Shown: positions 16,176-24,977 of the stretch, piece by piece
Layout: every line of letters starts with the position of its first letter
How positions within the stretch are numbered: the first letter of the stretch is position 1
Assembly: GCF_900107705.1 (NCBI RefSeq)
Contig: NZ_FNRE01000011.1
Span: 62,001-126,000 of the forward strand
Reading direction: 5' to 3'
From: Prevotella sp. tc2-28
Lineage (GTDB): Bacteria > Bacteroidota > Bacteroidia > Bacteroidales > Bacteroidaceae
DNA length: 64,000 nucleotides
Made by a program: the position numbers and the translations under genes
The notes under the pieces: model-generated
What the model was told of the DNA's origin: nothing
The model's database searches: none
Seen by the model: only the letters and a program-made list of their open reading frames with translations

Positions 16176-18827
16176 TTATTTTTGGAACAGCCAGTCAACC
16201 TCGCCCGACGGACCGTTCAGTCCGCAGTCGCGCGGCTTGATGTCGCTCTGGGTGAATCCTGCTACCATGAGAATACCTTTGGGCAGGCGGATGGTATTGC
16301 GACCTGCGGGCAGCGAATACTGGTGGATGTTCACCTTGGGCATCTGCACGATGCTGATGGCATTGGTCAGGATGGGTTCTGCCTGTCCGTATTCATTGCC
16401 CGTAGCGTCAATCTCCAACTTCGGAGCCTTGGCAAACTTCTTGTCGTCGTCCTTGAAAAGACCAACGAGCAGTTTTACAGGCTTGTCGCTCTCATATTCG
16501 ATGGTAGTGCCAACGATGCGGGTTGTGTCACGGTTCAATACCAAAGCCTGCAGACCTGCCAGTTCGGGAGCCAGCGAGTCAACGGGTGTGTCAGGACGCT
16601 TCTCGAACAGAATGGCACCTTTCTTCAGGGGCAAGAGGTGAGCGTTGAGCGGTGAGTGGATGGTAATCTGGGCAGGCTGGGCGGGCTGTATCTTGATGGC
16701 TGAGGCGGGAGCAGGGTTCTTTAGCTTCTCGATGTTCTCCTTGAAAGCGTCCAGTTCTGCCTGATAGACCACAGCCAGTTCGCTCCACGTCTTCATCTTG
16801 CCGCCGTCACCACCAACAGGGATGCGGCGCTGTGCCGTCTGCATGGAATTGGCATAGAGATACCAGTCGTCCGTCATGCGGCTCAGGTCGTACCAGATGC
16901 TGAGGCTTTGTTCCAGCCAGATGACAGCTGTTTCCAGGTGGCTGATGTCCTGTGTCCACTTATAGCGCAGCACCTCGGCAGCAGCACGTACCTTCAGCTG
17001 GAAGGCCTTGGCGAAGGAGGCATAGCAAAGAATGTCGTTCCATACACGCTGGTATTCTTCAGCATGGCGGGTGGGCTTGGCGGCTACGGCTCCCATCTCA
17101 ACGAGTGCCCTGTCACCATGATTGACACACTGGTCAACGATGTCAAAGGGCAGTTCGCCCACATGGGGCTGTCCTTTATATTCCTTCTCGATGTATTCAA
17201 TGAGTTTCTCGCCCTCAGGACCGCAACTCTCGTAGAAGCCCGGGTAGATGGTATATTTGTACGGGTTCACCAACTCACCCATCGTCATACCGAGCAGGAG
17301 TGTCTGACGGTTACCCTCCGTGATGCCGAAACGGCGCAGCAGTTTAGGGGCTATCTCGCCCGCCTCATCGTAGGCGTTCAGCACGTGTCCGGCACTAATG
17401 GTGTCGATGCCGTAGTAGTCGGCCAGTGTCTTCTTCCAGAAGGTCTTGTCCTCACCGCGCTGGTCGTTCCAACTGTATCGTCCCCATGCCTCATACCACA
17501 TCCAGTCGCGGTCCAGCTGCTTCAAGCGTTCGCCATTAGGCAGCTTGTCTGCCGTGTATGGCCAGTCCCAGTAGGAAGCCTGCGGATAGAGGTGAAGTCC
17601 CTTCGAGTGGTGCACGCGGTGCATGGCCTGAACGGTCTTCTGGATGAAGGCGGGCGATGACCAACGCCAAGGTTCCAGATTTGCCAAGATATGTACATTG
17701 TCAATATGCACGGGAGCAGCGGCAGCCAACTGGCGATGGGTCTCGCCCCAAGGTCCTCCAGGTGTGTAGGTGGTCAGCGACTCACCGGTATATTTCGACA
17801 TCGTATAGATGTTCGGGTAGAGGGGCAGGCTCTCCTTTAATACCAACGGTCCGTCGGTATCGTGCGAGCGCAACACCACGGGGGGAATATCCGTTCTACC
17901 GCTGGTCTTCAGTCCATCCTTGATACCAGGGATGATGGTTTCCTTCATCCATTTCACGTCGTCGTCGATGGTGGCCATGGCTTCACCCAGACACACCAGC
18001 AGTCCCACGTTGGGATATTTCTCGATAAAGGCTGCTATCGATTTGCGCGTATAGTCGCTGATCAAGGGCGTAATCGGACGGTGGCGGTCTTGTGTCTTCA
18101 GGCCGTAATGGTCGGCAAAGGGCTTGCTCAGGATGATGTTATAAAACATTTGGATGACCCAAATGCCTCGTTTGTCAGCTTCATGGGTGAGGAACGAGAA
18201 GATTTCTTCGTTCTTCTTGAATGTCTCCTCATCCACCTCCAGTGCGAAGGGATAGTCCTTCAGCTTCACCAGCGAGGCAAAGGGATGCCCGTTCCAAAGG
18301 TATAGCGAGTTGTATTTGTTTTCCACCATCATGTCGAGGTATTTCACCCATTCTGCCTTGTCATAGAACCAAGGGAAGTTCTCGGGGGTGTATGGGTATT
18401 CATAGACACCATGACCAGGCAGATAGACTGTCTTCTGCAATCCGATACATGTACCGCGCATGACCATTTGGGGTGCTTCCGTTACAGGCTGTATGTCAAG
18501 TCCGCCGGCTTGATGGATGCGGTCTGCCAGTTCCACACAACCATAGATAACACCCGTGGCGTCATTGCCCGTCACCGTGATACCCTTCTTGTTCCTGTCT
18601 ATCGTGTAACCTTCTGCTGTTCCGCTGTTTGCGTTCGAAAGCGTAATCTGGCAGTCCGCCTTCTTGGGATTGACGGTATAGCCCATCTCCGTTAACTTCT
18701 TCTGCAGGTATTCTGCAGCATATTGTTCACGTGCTGATGCTTTCTTTCCTGTCTGGATACTGACTCGTTGTGCCATTGCCAAAGTGGTCAGGCAGACCAG
18801 TAACAATAAGGCTGATATTCTCTTCAT
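16176..18827 (-). CDS. GH138-like alpha-D-galacturonidase
   Basis: The 883-residue protein has a signal peptide (ends LAMAQ) and an N-terminal GH20b/GH67N-like alpha/beta domain at about residues 30-115 (AAEYLQKKLTEMGYTV, then GVIYGCVELADRI). A large barrel follows, with motifs MRGTCIGLQKTVYLPG, NKYNSLYLWNGHPF, VCLGEAMATIDDD and NLEPWRWSSP. A helical region and a small C-terminal beta domain complete it. Length, architecture and the adjacent GH137-GH2 gene agree with the GH138 alpha-galacturonidase BT0997, which removes GalA from RG-II chain A. It is neither clearly GH67 nor GH115, which share only the first domain. It is the first gene of a three-gene operon; the long leader carries repeats at 19025-19089 and a hairpin at 18859-18882. 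Confidence 0.7.
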   Translation of the reverse strand: MKRISALLLLVCLTTLAMAQRVSIQTGKKASAREQYAAEYLQKKLTEMGYTVNPKKADCQITLSNANSGTAEGYTIDRNKKGITVTGNDATGVIYGCVELADRIHQAGGLDIQPVTEAPQMVMRGTCIGLQKTVYLPGHGVYEYPYTPENFPWFYDKAEWVKYLDMMVENKYNSLYLWNGHPFASLVKLKDYPFALEVDEETFKKNEEIFSFLTHEADKRGIWVIQMFYNIILSKPFADHYGLKTQDRHRPITPLISDYTRKSIAAFIEKYPNVGLLVCLGEAMATIDDDVKWMKETIIPGIKDGLKTSGRTDIPPVVLRSHDTDGPLVLKESLPLYPNIYTMSKYTGESLTTYTPGGPWGETHRQLAAAAPVHIDNVHILANLEPWRWSSPAFIQKTVQAMHRVHHSKGLHLYPQASYWDWPYTADKLPNGERLKQLDRDWMWYEAWGRYSWNDQRGEDKTFWKKTLADYYGIDTISAGHVLNAYDEAGEIAPKLLRRFGITEGNRQTLLLGMTMGELVNPYKYTIYPGFYESCGPEGEKLIEYIEKEYKGQPHVGELPFDIVDQCVNHGDRALVEMGAVAAKPTRHAEEYQRVWNDILCYASFAKAFQLKVRAAAEVLRYKWTQDISHLETAVIWLEQSLSIWYDLSRMTDDWYLYANSMQTAQRRIPVGGDGGKMKTWSELAVVYQAELDAFKENIEKLKNPAPASAIKIQPAQPAQITIHSPLNAHLLPLKKGAILFEKRPDTPVDSLAPELAGLQALVLNRDTTRIVGTTIEYESDKPVKLLVGLFKDDDKKFAKAPKLEIDATGNEYGQAEPILTNAISIVQMPKVNIHQYSLPAGRNTIRLPKGILMVAGFTQSDIKPRDCGLNGPSGEVDWLFQK

Positions 18828-18858
18828 GTTTTCAAGTAGTTTTATATATAAAAAAGAC

Positions 18859-18882
18859 TGATGACATCGTTATTTGTCATCA
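18859..18882 (-). promoter_or_regulatory. Leader hairpin before the GH138-like gene
   Basis: TGATGACA (18859-18866) pairs with TGTCATCA (18875-18882). In the transcript it is followed by GTCTTTTTTATATATAAAAC and the ATG 31 nt later. No co-directional gene lies upstream, so this is a leader element (attenuator-like) and not the terminator of a neighbour. The same hairpin-plus-tail layout precedes five other genes in the window. Confidence 0.55.
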
Positions 18883-19024
18883 ATCAACATTTAAAGTACA
18901 CTATAAGGTTCGCATTGCACTTTAGACAAGTTTAGATAAGGTGCTAATTACTCTCTAATTACTCTCCTATTCAACTCATGTCCTCCTACACTCCATCCAA
19001 GTCCTTTCCTTACTTCATCTACAC

Positions 19025-19089
19025 TTGTTGTCCGTTTGTTGTTCGATTGTTGTTCGTTTGTTGTCCGATTATATAACGGACAACAAACG
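19025..19089. repeat. Four 11-bp direct repeats plus inverted copy
   Basis: TTGTTGTYCGW occurs four times without gaps (19025, 19036, 19047, 19058). The last copy, as CGTTTGTTGTCCG (19055-19067), is perfectly inverted at 19077-19089 with a 9-bp AT spacer. If transcription starts near 19108 the whole array is in the 5' leader of the GH138-like operon, and the inverted arm could pair with several of the repeats. Confidence 0.75.
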
Positions 19090-19113
19090 GATATCAGACG
19101 TACATTAAACGAA

Positions 19114-19121
19114 CAAAGATA
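19114..19121 (-). promoter_or_regulatory. -7 box for the GH138-like operon
   Basis: The reverse strand reads TATCTTTG. It is the only perfect TAnnTTTG on that strand in this gap and would give a leader of about 280 nt. I see no good -33 TTTG, as expected of an activator-dependent promoter. Confidence 0.45.
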
Positions 19122-19310
19122 GGCGTTAATATTTAGGTGAATTGGGGCTGAGGTAGTTTTACTTATGCCCTAAACATACTTTCTTTATGAGCCTTCTTAG
19201 AGTTCCATTGGAGTTGTTTGGGGGCGTTATTGTAAAGCTAGTGTTACATGGGTAATATCTTTAAAGAAATGTTAAATTTGTGTCTTAACGAAAAAATATT
19301 TGCGAAATAA

Positions 19311-19342
19311 TTTGGTTTATATTATAAACTTCTTTATCTTTG
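19311..19342 (+). promoter_or_regulatory. Promoter for the membrane protein / regulator / hydrolase operon
   Basis: TTTG (19311-19314), 20 bp, then TATCTTTG (19335-19342): a full consensus match. It leaves a leader of about 100 nt before 19450. Confidence 0.75.
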
Positions 19343-19449
19343 CAGCGTGAACCGGACACAATAGGCTAAATTCGGGCTTTCTGCAGGAGCACGAACGAGG
19401 CCAGAGAGTATTAAAACAAACGTAGAACAACTTTTAAAATGAAACAACA

Positions 19450-20076
19450 ATGGAAGTAGATAACAATCTGACTGCTGAGCGCAGTCTGGAGATAATTAGA
19501 GAATCAATAGAGCGCAGTCAGCGAACCATCAACAAGAATTCGGCTCTGCCGCTTATCTGGTGGGGAGGCTGTGTTGTCGTGTTTTCGCTTTTTATCGCAT
19601 ACCTGTGGAAGAATCATGGTGGGCCAGTGTGGAATATGCTTTGGGCTGTATTATGGTTGATAGGATATGCAGGCAATTGGATGATTGACAAGCGAAGGGA
19701 GAGCGTACCTACAACCTTTGTGGGGAAAATCGTCAGTTATGTGTGGTCAACATTTGGCATATTCTGCTGTGGTATAGGCATGATATTCGGTTTTATCGGT
19801 TGCGGTGTGTTACCAATGGAACTGATTTTGCCCAAAGTGTATGCATTTGGCTGCATTACAAGCGTCATCTCCTTGTGTTTTGGAATGGGTACGACCATCA
19901 TGGGACTTGTCATCCGAAACCGCATCATTCAGGTATGCGGTCTTATCGCGGGTATCGGCGGATTTTTCGGTGCTTTGCATTTCTCTGGTCATACACAACT
20001 CTATGTGATGGCTATTGTCGCCTTGATTGGTCTGATTGTGCCAGGCATAACGATTCTCTTGCAAAACCAGAAATAA
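19450..20076 (+). CDS. Polytopic inner-membrane protein of unknown function
   Basis: The 208-residue protein has a charged N-terminal helix (SLEIIRESIERSQRTIN) followed by five or six hydrophobic spans, for example SALPLIWWGGCVVVFSLFIA and GLIAGIGGFFGALHF. I do not recognise a named family. It is followed 12 bp later by a winged-helix regulator and then a hydrolase. This layout (membrane protein, small regulator, effector) suggests a co-regulated unit, perhaps membrane stress sensing. That is inference. It has its own consensus promoter. Confidence 0.75.
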   Translation: MEVDNNLTAERSLEIIRESIERSQRTINKNSALPLIWWGGCVVVFSLFIAYLWKNHGGPVWNMLWAVLWLIGYAGNWMIDKRRESVPTTFVGKIVSYVWSTFGIFCCGIGMIFGFIGCGVLPMELILPKVYAFGCITSVISLCFGMGTTIMGLVIRNRIIQVCGLIAGIGGFFGALHFSGHTQLYVMAIVALIGLIVPGITILLQNQK

Positions 20077-20088
20077 GGAGGTACGAAC

Positions 20089-20382
20089 ATGTTCAAGCCA
20101 TTAGACCCCCTGCTTCACTCCGAGTTGCGACTAGCCGTGATGTCGCTGCTCATCAACACTGAAGAAGCCGAGTTCCCGTACATCAAGGAGCAGACGGGAG
20201 CCACGGCGGGCAACTTGAGTGTGCAGATAGACAAACTCTCGGCAGCGGGCTACATTGAGGTGGAGAAGACTTTTAAGGGCAAGAAACCCTGTACCCTCTG
20301 CCGTATCACACCTACAGGACTGAAAGCTTTTGAGGAATATGTTAAAGCTCTGAAAGGTTATCTTAATGTAAAAAAGACATGA
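20089..20382 (+). CDS. Winged-helix transcriptional regulator
   Basis: This 97-residue cytoplasmic protein is a single winged-helix domain. An N-terminal helix (LLHSELRLAVMSLL) is followed by the recognition region EQTGATAGNLSVQIDKLSAAGYIEVEKTFKGKKP, where the wing begins, then a terminal helix. It fits the HTH_34/MarR-like group that works as a dimer with no ligand domain. Its stop overlaps the hydrolase start by 4 bp. It probably regulates its own operon. Confidence 0.82.
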   Translation: MFKPLDPLLHSELRLAVMSLLINTEEAEFPYIKEQTGATAGNLSVQIDKLSAAGYIEVEKTFKGKKPCTLCRITPTGLKAFEEYVKALKGYLNVKKT

Positions 20383-21677
20383 AGACAAGATTTATCATTC
20401 TATTTTTATTGATTGGCTTCATAGCTATCGTAACAAAAGCACAAGTCTGTGACATAAAAGGCGATTGGACGGGAAAGCTGAGTGTGTATGGAAATGAAAT
20501 TCCACTTGTGTTCCATTTTGATGGTGAGAAATGTACGATAGACTCGCCTGACCAAGGCGCAAAGGGTATTCCTGCCCAGTTGGAACGCACGGCAATGGGC
20601 ATCAAAGTCGCTGTTCCGTCTATCAATGCCAATTATGAGGGTGTCAATATAGGCGATTCCGTTATGGGTACGTTCAAACAACACGGGCAGTCGTTCCCGC
20701 TGACTCTCAAACCAGGCTCAGTGAAACGTAACCGTCCGCAGACCCCAACGCCTCCCTATCCGTATCAAGCGCAAGAGGTGAATTTCAGAAACGGCGATGC
20801 CGTATTGCAAGGTACGCTGGTCACACCAGAAAATGTTTCCAGTCAAACCCCGGTACTGTTGATGGTGACAGGCAGCGGCCTGCAAAACAGGGATGAGGAA
20901 GTCTTTGAACACAAGCCGTTTGCTGTGATTGCTGACGCTCTGGCGCGGCAGGGCTTCGCTATGCTTCGTTATGACGACCGTGGCTTCGGCGAATCAAAGG
21001 GCGACCTCGTGAATGTCACCACAGAAGACCTCAAAAACGATGCTTTGGCAGGAGTGGAACTCTTGCGTAAACAGTTTAACCGTGTGGGCATACTTGGGCA
21101 TAGCGAAGGGGGCACCATCGGACTGATGTTGGCAGCCGAGGGTAAAGTGGACTTCGTGGTGAGTCTGGCTGGAGGTGTCGTTTCGTTTGAGAAAACACTG
21201 TTGGAACAAAACCGATGGACACTTCAAAAGACTGGATACTCGCGAGATGTGATAGACCGCTATTGTACGGCACTCGAAAGCCTGTTCGACGATCTGAAAG
21301 CTGGCAGGAATCCTGAAACGACCAACCACGGCCTACCTACAGAATTGGAGAAAAACCTACAAATAGCAAAAGTACAGAGCAGTACACCCTATATGCGCTA
21401 TTTCCTTGCACTGGACTTGACCGACCGTCTGGGAAAAATAACCTGTCCTGTGCTGGCGCTGAACGGAACAAAAGACCGTCAAGTGAACAGCGAAGAAAAC
21501 TTGAATGCTCTTATGGACAGGTTGGCTGGTCAGAAAGAAATCAAAGCCATAGAAGGACTCAATCACATGTTCCAACACTGCAACACAGGCGATCCGAGCG
21601 AATATAAGGATATCGAAGAAACTTTTGCGCCAGAAGCCCTTGAAATCATCACTACATGGCTGAAGATGTTTAAATAG
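20379..21677 (+). CDS. Secreted alpha/beta hydrolase with N-terminal beta domain
   Basis: The 432-residue protein has a signal peptide (ends VTKAQ), a beta-rich N-terminal domain (DIKGDWTGKLSVYGNEI...) seen before bacterial serine hydrolases, and an alpha/beta-hydrolase core from about residue 150. The nucleophile elbow is GHSEGG, the oxyanion region VTGSGLQNRDE, the late Asp lies in LNGTKDRQV and the catalytic His in EGLNHMFQH. Members include esterases and S9-like peptidases; the substrate is unknown. It is last in the operon. A hairpin at 21731-21762 lies before the convergent gene. Confidence 0.83.
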   Translation: MKTRFIILFLLIGFIAIVTKAQVCDIKGDWTGKLSVYGNEIPLVFHFDGEKCTIDSPDQGAKGIPAQLERTAMGIKVAVPSINANYEGVNIGDSVMGTFKQHGQSFPLTLKPGSVKRNRPQTPTPPYPYQAQEVNFRNGDAVLQGTLVTPENVSSQTPVLLMVTGSGLQNRDEEVFEHKPFAVIADALARQGFAMLRYDDRGFGESKGDLVNVTTEDLKNDALAGVELLRKQFNRVGILGHSEGGTIGLMLAAEGKVDFVVSLAGGVVSFEKTLLEQNRWTLQKTGYSRDVIDRYCTALESLFDDLKAGRNPETTNHGLPTELEKNLQIAKVQSSTPYMRYFLALDLTDRLGKITCPVLALNGTKDRQVNSEENLNALMDRLAGQKEIKAIEGLNHMFQHCNTGDPSEYKDIEETFAPEALEIITTWLKMFK

Positions 21678-21730
21678 CAAGAGCTTGATAAGAGGCTAAT
21701 AAGTTGTCTGCCAGACGGCGCAGCTCCTTT

Positions 21731-21762
21731 AACCCAAATCAGTCTAATGACCGATTTGGGTT
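21731..21762. terminator. Hairpin between convergent genes
   Basis: AACCCAAATC (21731-21740) pairs with GATTTGGGTT (21753-21762). It overlaps the last codons of the reverse gene. U tracts are weak on both sides, so termination strength is uncertain. Confidence 0.45.
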
Positions 21763-23742
21763 TAATGTCTCAAGAACATTTTCGAGTTCTTCGACGTTCC
21801 GAGGACTGGCTATGATGATACCATCAGGACCAATGACTATTGTCTCTGGCCACGAGCAGATGCCATATAAATTCCAAGCCGCTTTCGTAGCCAGTTGTGG
21901 CCAGGGGAGTTGCTCCTCTTTCAAACGCTCAGTCCACTTGCTGTTAGGGTTATTGATGGCATCAGTAGCCAGACTGATGATTTCGACATTTTTTGTCTTG
22001 TGATACTTCTCATAGAGTTTGTGCAACTGTGGCAGAATGTCGAACTGGTCGCGGTGCCAACTCTCCCAGAAGTGTAGCACTACATATCCTTTGCCTACAT
22101 ACTCTTTCAGTTCATGATAGTTACCCAGTGTGTCCACAAGCAGCACGTTCTCATAATGCTTTCCAGGAAGACGTTTCTCCAAACCTGCCACGTATTCTTT
22201 GACAGGAGCCATCAGCAGATGGTTGGCGTGACGGAATTTGTTGCTTACAAAGGGCTTCAACTCGTCGTAGGTCAGTTCAGAATAAAACTTGTAGAGGGCG
22301 TAAGTTCTCAGCAGGTCGTCTTTGCCAGAGAAGATGACTTGTCGATAGCGCTCACATTGTCTGTTGATGGCAGTATCCAATTCTGCACGGTCCTTTATTT
22401 TTAGCATACGCATTCGTTCTGCTTCCGTCTCATTCACGAAGTTGTTGCGCAGTTGCGATGCTTTTGAACTTTTGACGGAACCATGTTTCAGGTCTGCCGT
22501 GACGGGTTGGCCATCGACCCAAAAGTAGGTCATAGAACGATTGTCAAGCAAGAGGTAGCATACCTCATCTTTAGGCAACTGACAAGTAAAAGAGAAGCGA
22601 CCGTTTTTAACAGGAAATTTTCCAAACACCTCAGAATGCGACACACTACGACGGACACTGATGCTGTCGGCATCGTCAGGGGCTGTGCCACTAATCTGAC
22701 AGTTAACCAGTTGCAGGTCTGACGATTCATTCACCACCAGTCCATTGTGGGTTACAAGTTTCTTTAGTTGTGAGGTGGTCACAGAGGATGACACGATCAT
22801 GGCAGGCCGACTCTTCACTTCGCCGCCCTCATCCTGATAGTGCTCGCTCTTCTTGTAGAGCGTATAGCAGGTATAGCCAAACATTTCCTTGTGTTTCTGT
22901 CCGACGGCAGACTCGGTGAAAGGATGAAGGATGTTAATCAGCGCGTTGTACTGTTCACGGGTCAGGGTGTTGGGATAGCCGTCACACATCTTGTGAAGAA
23001 TAACTACGGCAGCCGTCTTTCCTTCTGTTGTCTCACGCTGGTATATTTGACAGGTTTGCCTGACCTTGGCCAGCAATTCCTCGTATGTCTGAGGGGATGA
23101 TGAATCTGGAGCATACTTGATAGTGGCTGTCAGTTCCTGCTCCTTTCGCTCAGAATAAGGCCGGATAAAAGGCATGTGCCCGAGCTTCTTGGCATGAATC
23201 TCAAAGATGGTACCATTCATCAGCCATGTATTGCCTATCTGCTTGTCCTGCTTTATCTGCTGTTCCCACAACAAAAGAAGGGCATAGCGATAGCCGTTTG
23301 TCATGTCGAAGGACAGTAGCCGGATGTTCTGTTTCTTTCCAAATACATACATTCCGCTTACGTAACCATTGGTATTCCCTAATGACCATTGTATGCCAGG
23401 TATCAATGGATCTCCTTCTTTTGCGTCATGCATGTAGATTTCCTTGGCATGCATCGCTTCACTACGCAAGGTCTGTTCCAGTTCTTTCAAGTGCGGAAAC
23501 AGGACAGTCGAATTATCGCTGTCCATGCCAAATACCATACTGAAACTGTAGGCAATAGTCTTACTGCCCGAAACTTCGTCGCTGTTGACGACCCGTCCTT
23601 TGTCAACGTTATACTCGCCGGAGGCAACGAAAGCCTGCAGCTTATCATGGATATTACGAACGGCATCGCTCACCTGAGCCTGGACTGACACAGCCAGTAT
23701 CAGGAATATCACCATAACAATCGTTCTATTCTTCATCATCAT
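21739..23742 (-). CDS. Thioredoxin-fold (TlpA-like) envelope protein lacking the CXXC
   Basis: The 667-residue secreted protein has a signal peptide, a long alpha/beta N-terminal region of unknown family, a DUF4369-like beta domain (about 350-420, ISGTAPDDADSISV), a helical segment and a C-terminal thioredoxin fold. Where TlpA/ResA proteins have FWASWCGPC this one reads HFWESWHRDQF, so both redox cysteines are gone and it cannot be a disulfide reductase. The cis-proline loop (CSWPETIVIGPDG) remains. It overlaps the anti-sigma gene by 17 bp, so it belongs to the sigma operon and may be a sensor or effector of that system. The first three codons are all Met; any could start. Confidence 0.75.
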   Translation of the reverse strand: MMMKNRTIVMVIFLILAVSVQAQVSDAVRNIHDKLQAFVASGEYNVDKGRVVNSDEVSGSKTIAYSFSMVFGMDSDNSTVLFPHLKELEQTLRSEAMHAKEIYMHDAKEGDPLIPGIQWSLGNTNGYVSGMYVFGKKQNIRLLSFDMTNGYRYALLLLWEQQIKQDKQIGNTWLMNGTIFEIHAKKLGHMPFIRPYSERKEQELTATIKYAPDSSSPQTYEELLAKVRQTCQIYQRETTEGKTAAVVILHKMCDGYPNTLTREQYNALINILHPFTESAVGQKHKEMFGYTCYTLYKKSEHYQDEGGEVKSRPAMIVSSSVTTSQLKKLVTHNGLVVNESSDLQLVNCQISGTAPDDADSISVRRSVSHSEVFGKFPVKNGRFSFTCQLPKDEVCYLLLDNRSMTYFWVDGQPVTADLKHGSVKSSKASQLRNNFVNETEAERMRMLKIKDRAELDTAINRQCERYRQVIFSGKDDLLRTYALYKFYSELTYDELKPFVSNKFRHANHLLMAPVKEYVAGLEKRLPGKHYENVLLVDTLGNYHELKEYVGKGYVVLHFWESWHRDQFDILPQLHKLYEKYHKTKNVEIISLATDAINNPNSKWTERLKEEQLPWPQLATKAAWNLYGICSWPETIVIGPDGIIIASPRNVEELENVLETLNPNRSLD

Positions 23743-24397
23743 TATTTATTACAGGGTTCATAATTGCGGCCTCGTGGGACTGGACATCTTTATGCAACTC
23801 ATTCAGGATGTAGTTGTTGACAATGCGCTGCAGTCGCTCATCAGCATGCATCAATTTATGAATGCGCTCTATATAAAGGCTGTCCTCCACCAGGGCCAGT
23901 TCGCGTTCTATCTTGTTGATATAGTAGTCGAGGCTGTCAGCTGTCGCGGCTGCATCCTCTAACCTCACAGTTTGATGATGCCGTACAACTAATTTTATGT
24001 CTGTTCTATTAGCCTTGTATTTTGCCTCTTTGGCTGACAGCTCTCCACTAAAGTCAGCTGTATCTGCTTTACTGTCCGTGTTCAGTCCGCTCCCGTCGGA
24101 CTTGGAGTCCGCTCCCGTCGGACTTGGAGTCCGCTCCCGTCGGACTAAATCGTTCTGTGCTATCGGCTTTTCATTTTCTCTGGTATCCATATTCGTCGTC
24201 AGCATGACAAGCAGCATGATGCAGGCAGCGATGGCGACGACAGTGGCTATGTAAATCCGGACCCGCTTAGCAGGCTTGGCCTTTGGGCAATCCAAGTCTG
24301 GCAGGCTGTCGATGATGCGGTTCGTCAGTTCATCAGGGTCGCTGATGACGGGCTTTTGTTGCTGTAAACTATTGAGTATGTCGTCAATCTTCTTCAT
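23726..24397 (-). CDS. Anti-sigma-factor-like membrane protein
   Basis: The 223-residue protein has a cytoplasmic N-terminal domain (IDDILNSLQQQKPVISDPDEL), one membrane span near residues 48-68 (IYIATVVAIAACIMLLVML) and a periplasmic tail rich in charged helices. Position directly after, and overlapping by 14 bp, an ECF sigma gene makes it the cognate anti-sigma factor. The periplasmic linker around residues 85-108 is encoded by a 22-bp repeat present three times; because 22 is not a multiple of three, each copy is read in a different frame. No zinc-binding HxxxCxxC is visible. Confidence 0.7.
   Translation of the reverse strand: MKKIDDILNSLQQQKPVISDPDELTNRIIDSLPDLDCPKAKPAKRVRIYIATVVAIAACIMLLVMLTTNMDTRENEKPIAQNDLVRRERTPSPTGADSKSDGSGLNTDSKADTADFSGELSAKEAKYKANRTDIKLVVRHHQTVRLEDAAATADSLDYYINKIERELALVEDSLYIERIHKLMHADERLQRIVNNYILNELHKDVQSHEAAIMNPVINNDDEE
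24084..24147. repeat. Three tandem 22-bp repeats, each a hairpin, within the anti-sigma gene
   Basis: Copies begin at 24084, 24106 and 24128. Each contains AGTCCG-CTCCCGT-CGGACT, a 6-bp stem with a 7-nt loop, followed by TGG in the first two. The copies are identical, which implies recent expansion. Confidence 0.85.
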
Positions 24398-24941
24398 ATC
24401 CTAAGTCTTTTAGTCGTTTACGTATAGTCTGGCGAGCCACATAGAGATTGCTTTTCACTTGTCGGGCATCCATTCCAGTTATCTGTTCTGCTTCCTGCGA
24501 GGAAAGCCCTTCCAGTTGGCAGAGTGTGAACACAAGCCGTTGCTTCTCGCTCAGCCCTTCAGCCAACAGCGTGACAATAGATATCCATTCGCTATTCTCC
24601 AACGTTCGTTGACTGTCGTTGTCAGAGGCAAAACAATGTAGGACACGCTCGTCATCAGGCATCGGACAGACTAACTTGGTGGCTTTCATTCGATCGAGAC
24701 ATTGTCTTGTTGCTATCGTGTAGAGCCAGGTAGTGAACGACCTCTTTGGGTCATAGTTTCTGAGGTTTTGCCATACTCGTATAAAAGTTTCCTGCACCAC
24801 ATCCTTTGCCTCTTCTTCATCGCCCAACATTTTTAGCGACAACGAAAACAGCATTTGCTGATATCTTTTTACCACCCATTTGAACGCGGTCTTGTCGCCG
24901 CGCTGACATCGTGTGAGTATTTCGTTGTCTATCTGCTCCAT
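24384..24941 (-). CDS. ECF-type RNA polymerase sigma factor
   Basis: The 185-residue protein has sigma-70 region 2 (LFSLSLKMLGDEEEAKDVVQ, then FIRVWQNLRNYDPKRSFTTW) and region 4 (LSEKQRLVFTLCQLEGLSSQEAE, then a helix-turn-helix ARQVKSNLYVARQTI). It directs polymerase to a stress or nutrient regulon. It is first in an operon with an anti-sigma and a thioredoxin-fold protein, all overlapping. It lies between two RG-II-type operons, but no SusC or STN-bearing anti-sigma is present, so regulation of those operons is not shown. Confidence 0.9.
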   Translation of the reverse strand: MEQIDNEILTRCQRGDKTAFKWVVKRYQQMLFSLSLKMLGDEEEAKDVVQETFIRVWQNLRNYDPKRSFTTWLYTIATRQCLDRMKATKLVCPMPDDERVLHCFASDNDSQRTLENSEWISIVTLLAEGLSEKQRLVFTLCQLEGLSSQEAEQITGMDARQVKSNLYVARQTIRKRLKDLGYEED

Positions 24942-24977
24942 TTTATTCTTTGTTCACTTCGTCGAGTTAAACCTTCT

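Larger units (their letters stand above)
18828..19449. other. Divergent intergenic region with a long structured leader
   Basis: The 622-bp gap holds a reverse -7 box at 19114-19121, an 11-bp direct-repeat array with an inverted copy (19025-19089), a hairpin at 18859-18882 just before the GH138-like start, and a forward promoter at 19311-19342. The 18890-19020 and 19122-19310 stretches are AT-rich and I see no gene in them. Confidence 0.6.

Noticed and set aside
16176..18827. GH67 or GH115 alpha-glucuronidase.
   Set aside because: Only the first small domain is shared. The barrel motifs and the neighbour gene fit GH138 better.
19439..19459. A six-codon upstream ORF (MKQQWK) overlapping the start of the membrane-protein gene.
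   Set aside because: It is too short to distinguish from chance, and no regulatory codon pattern is evident.
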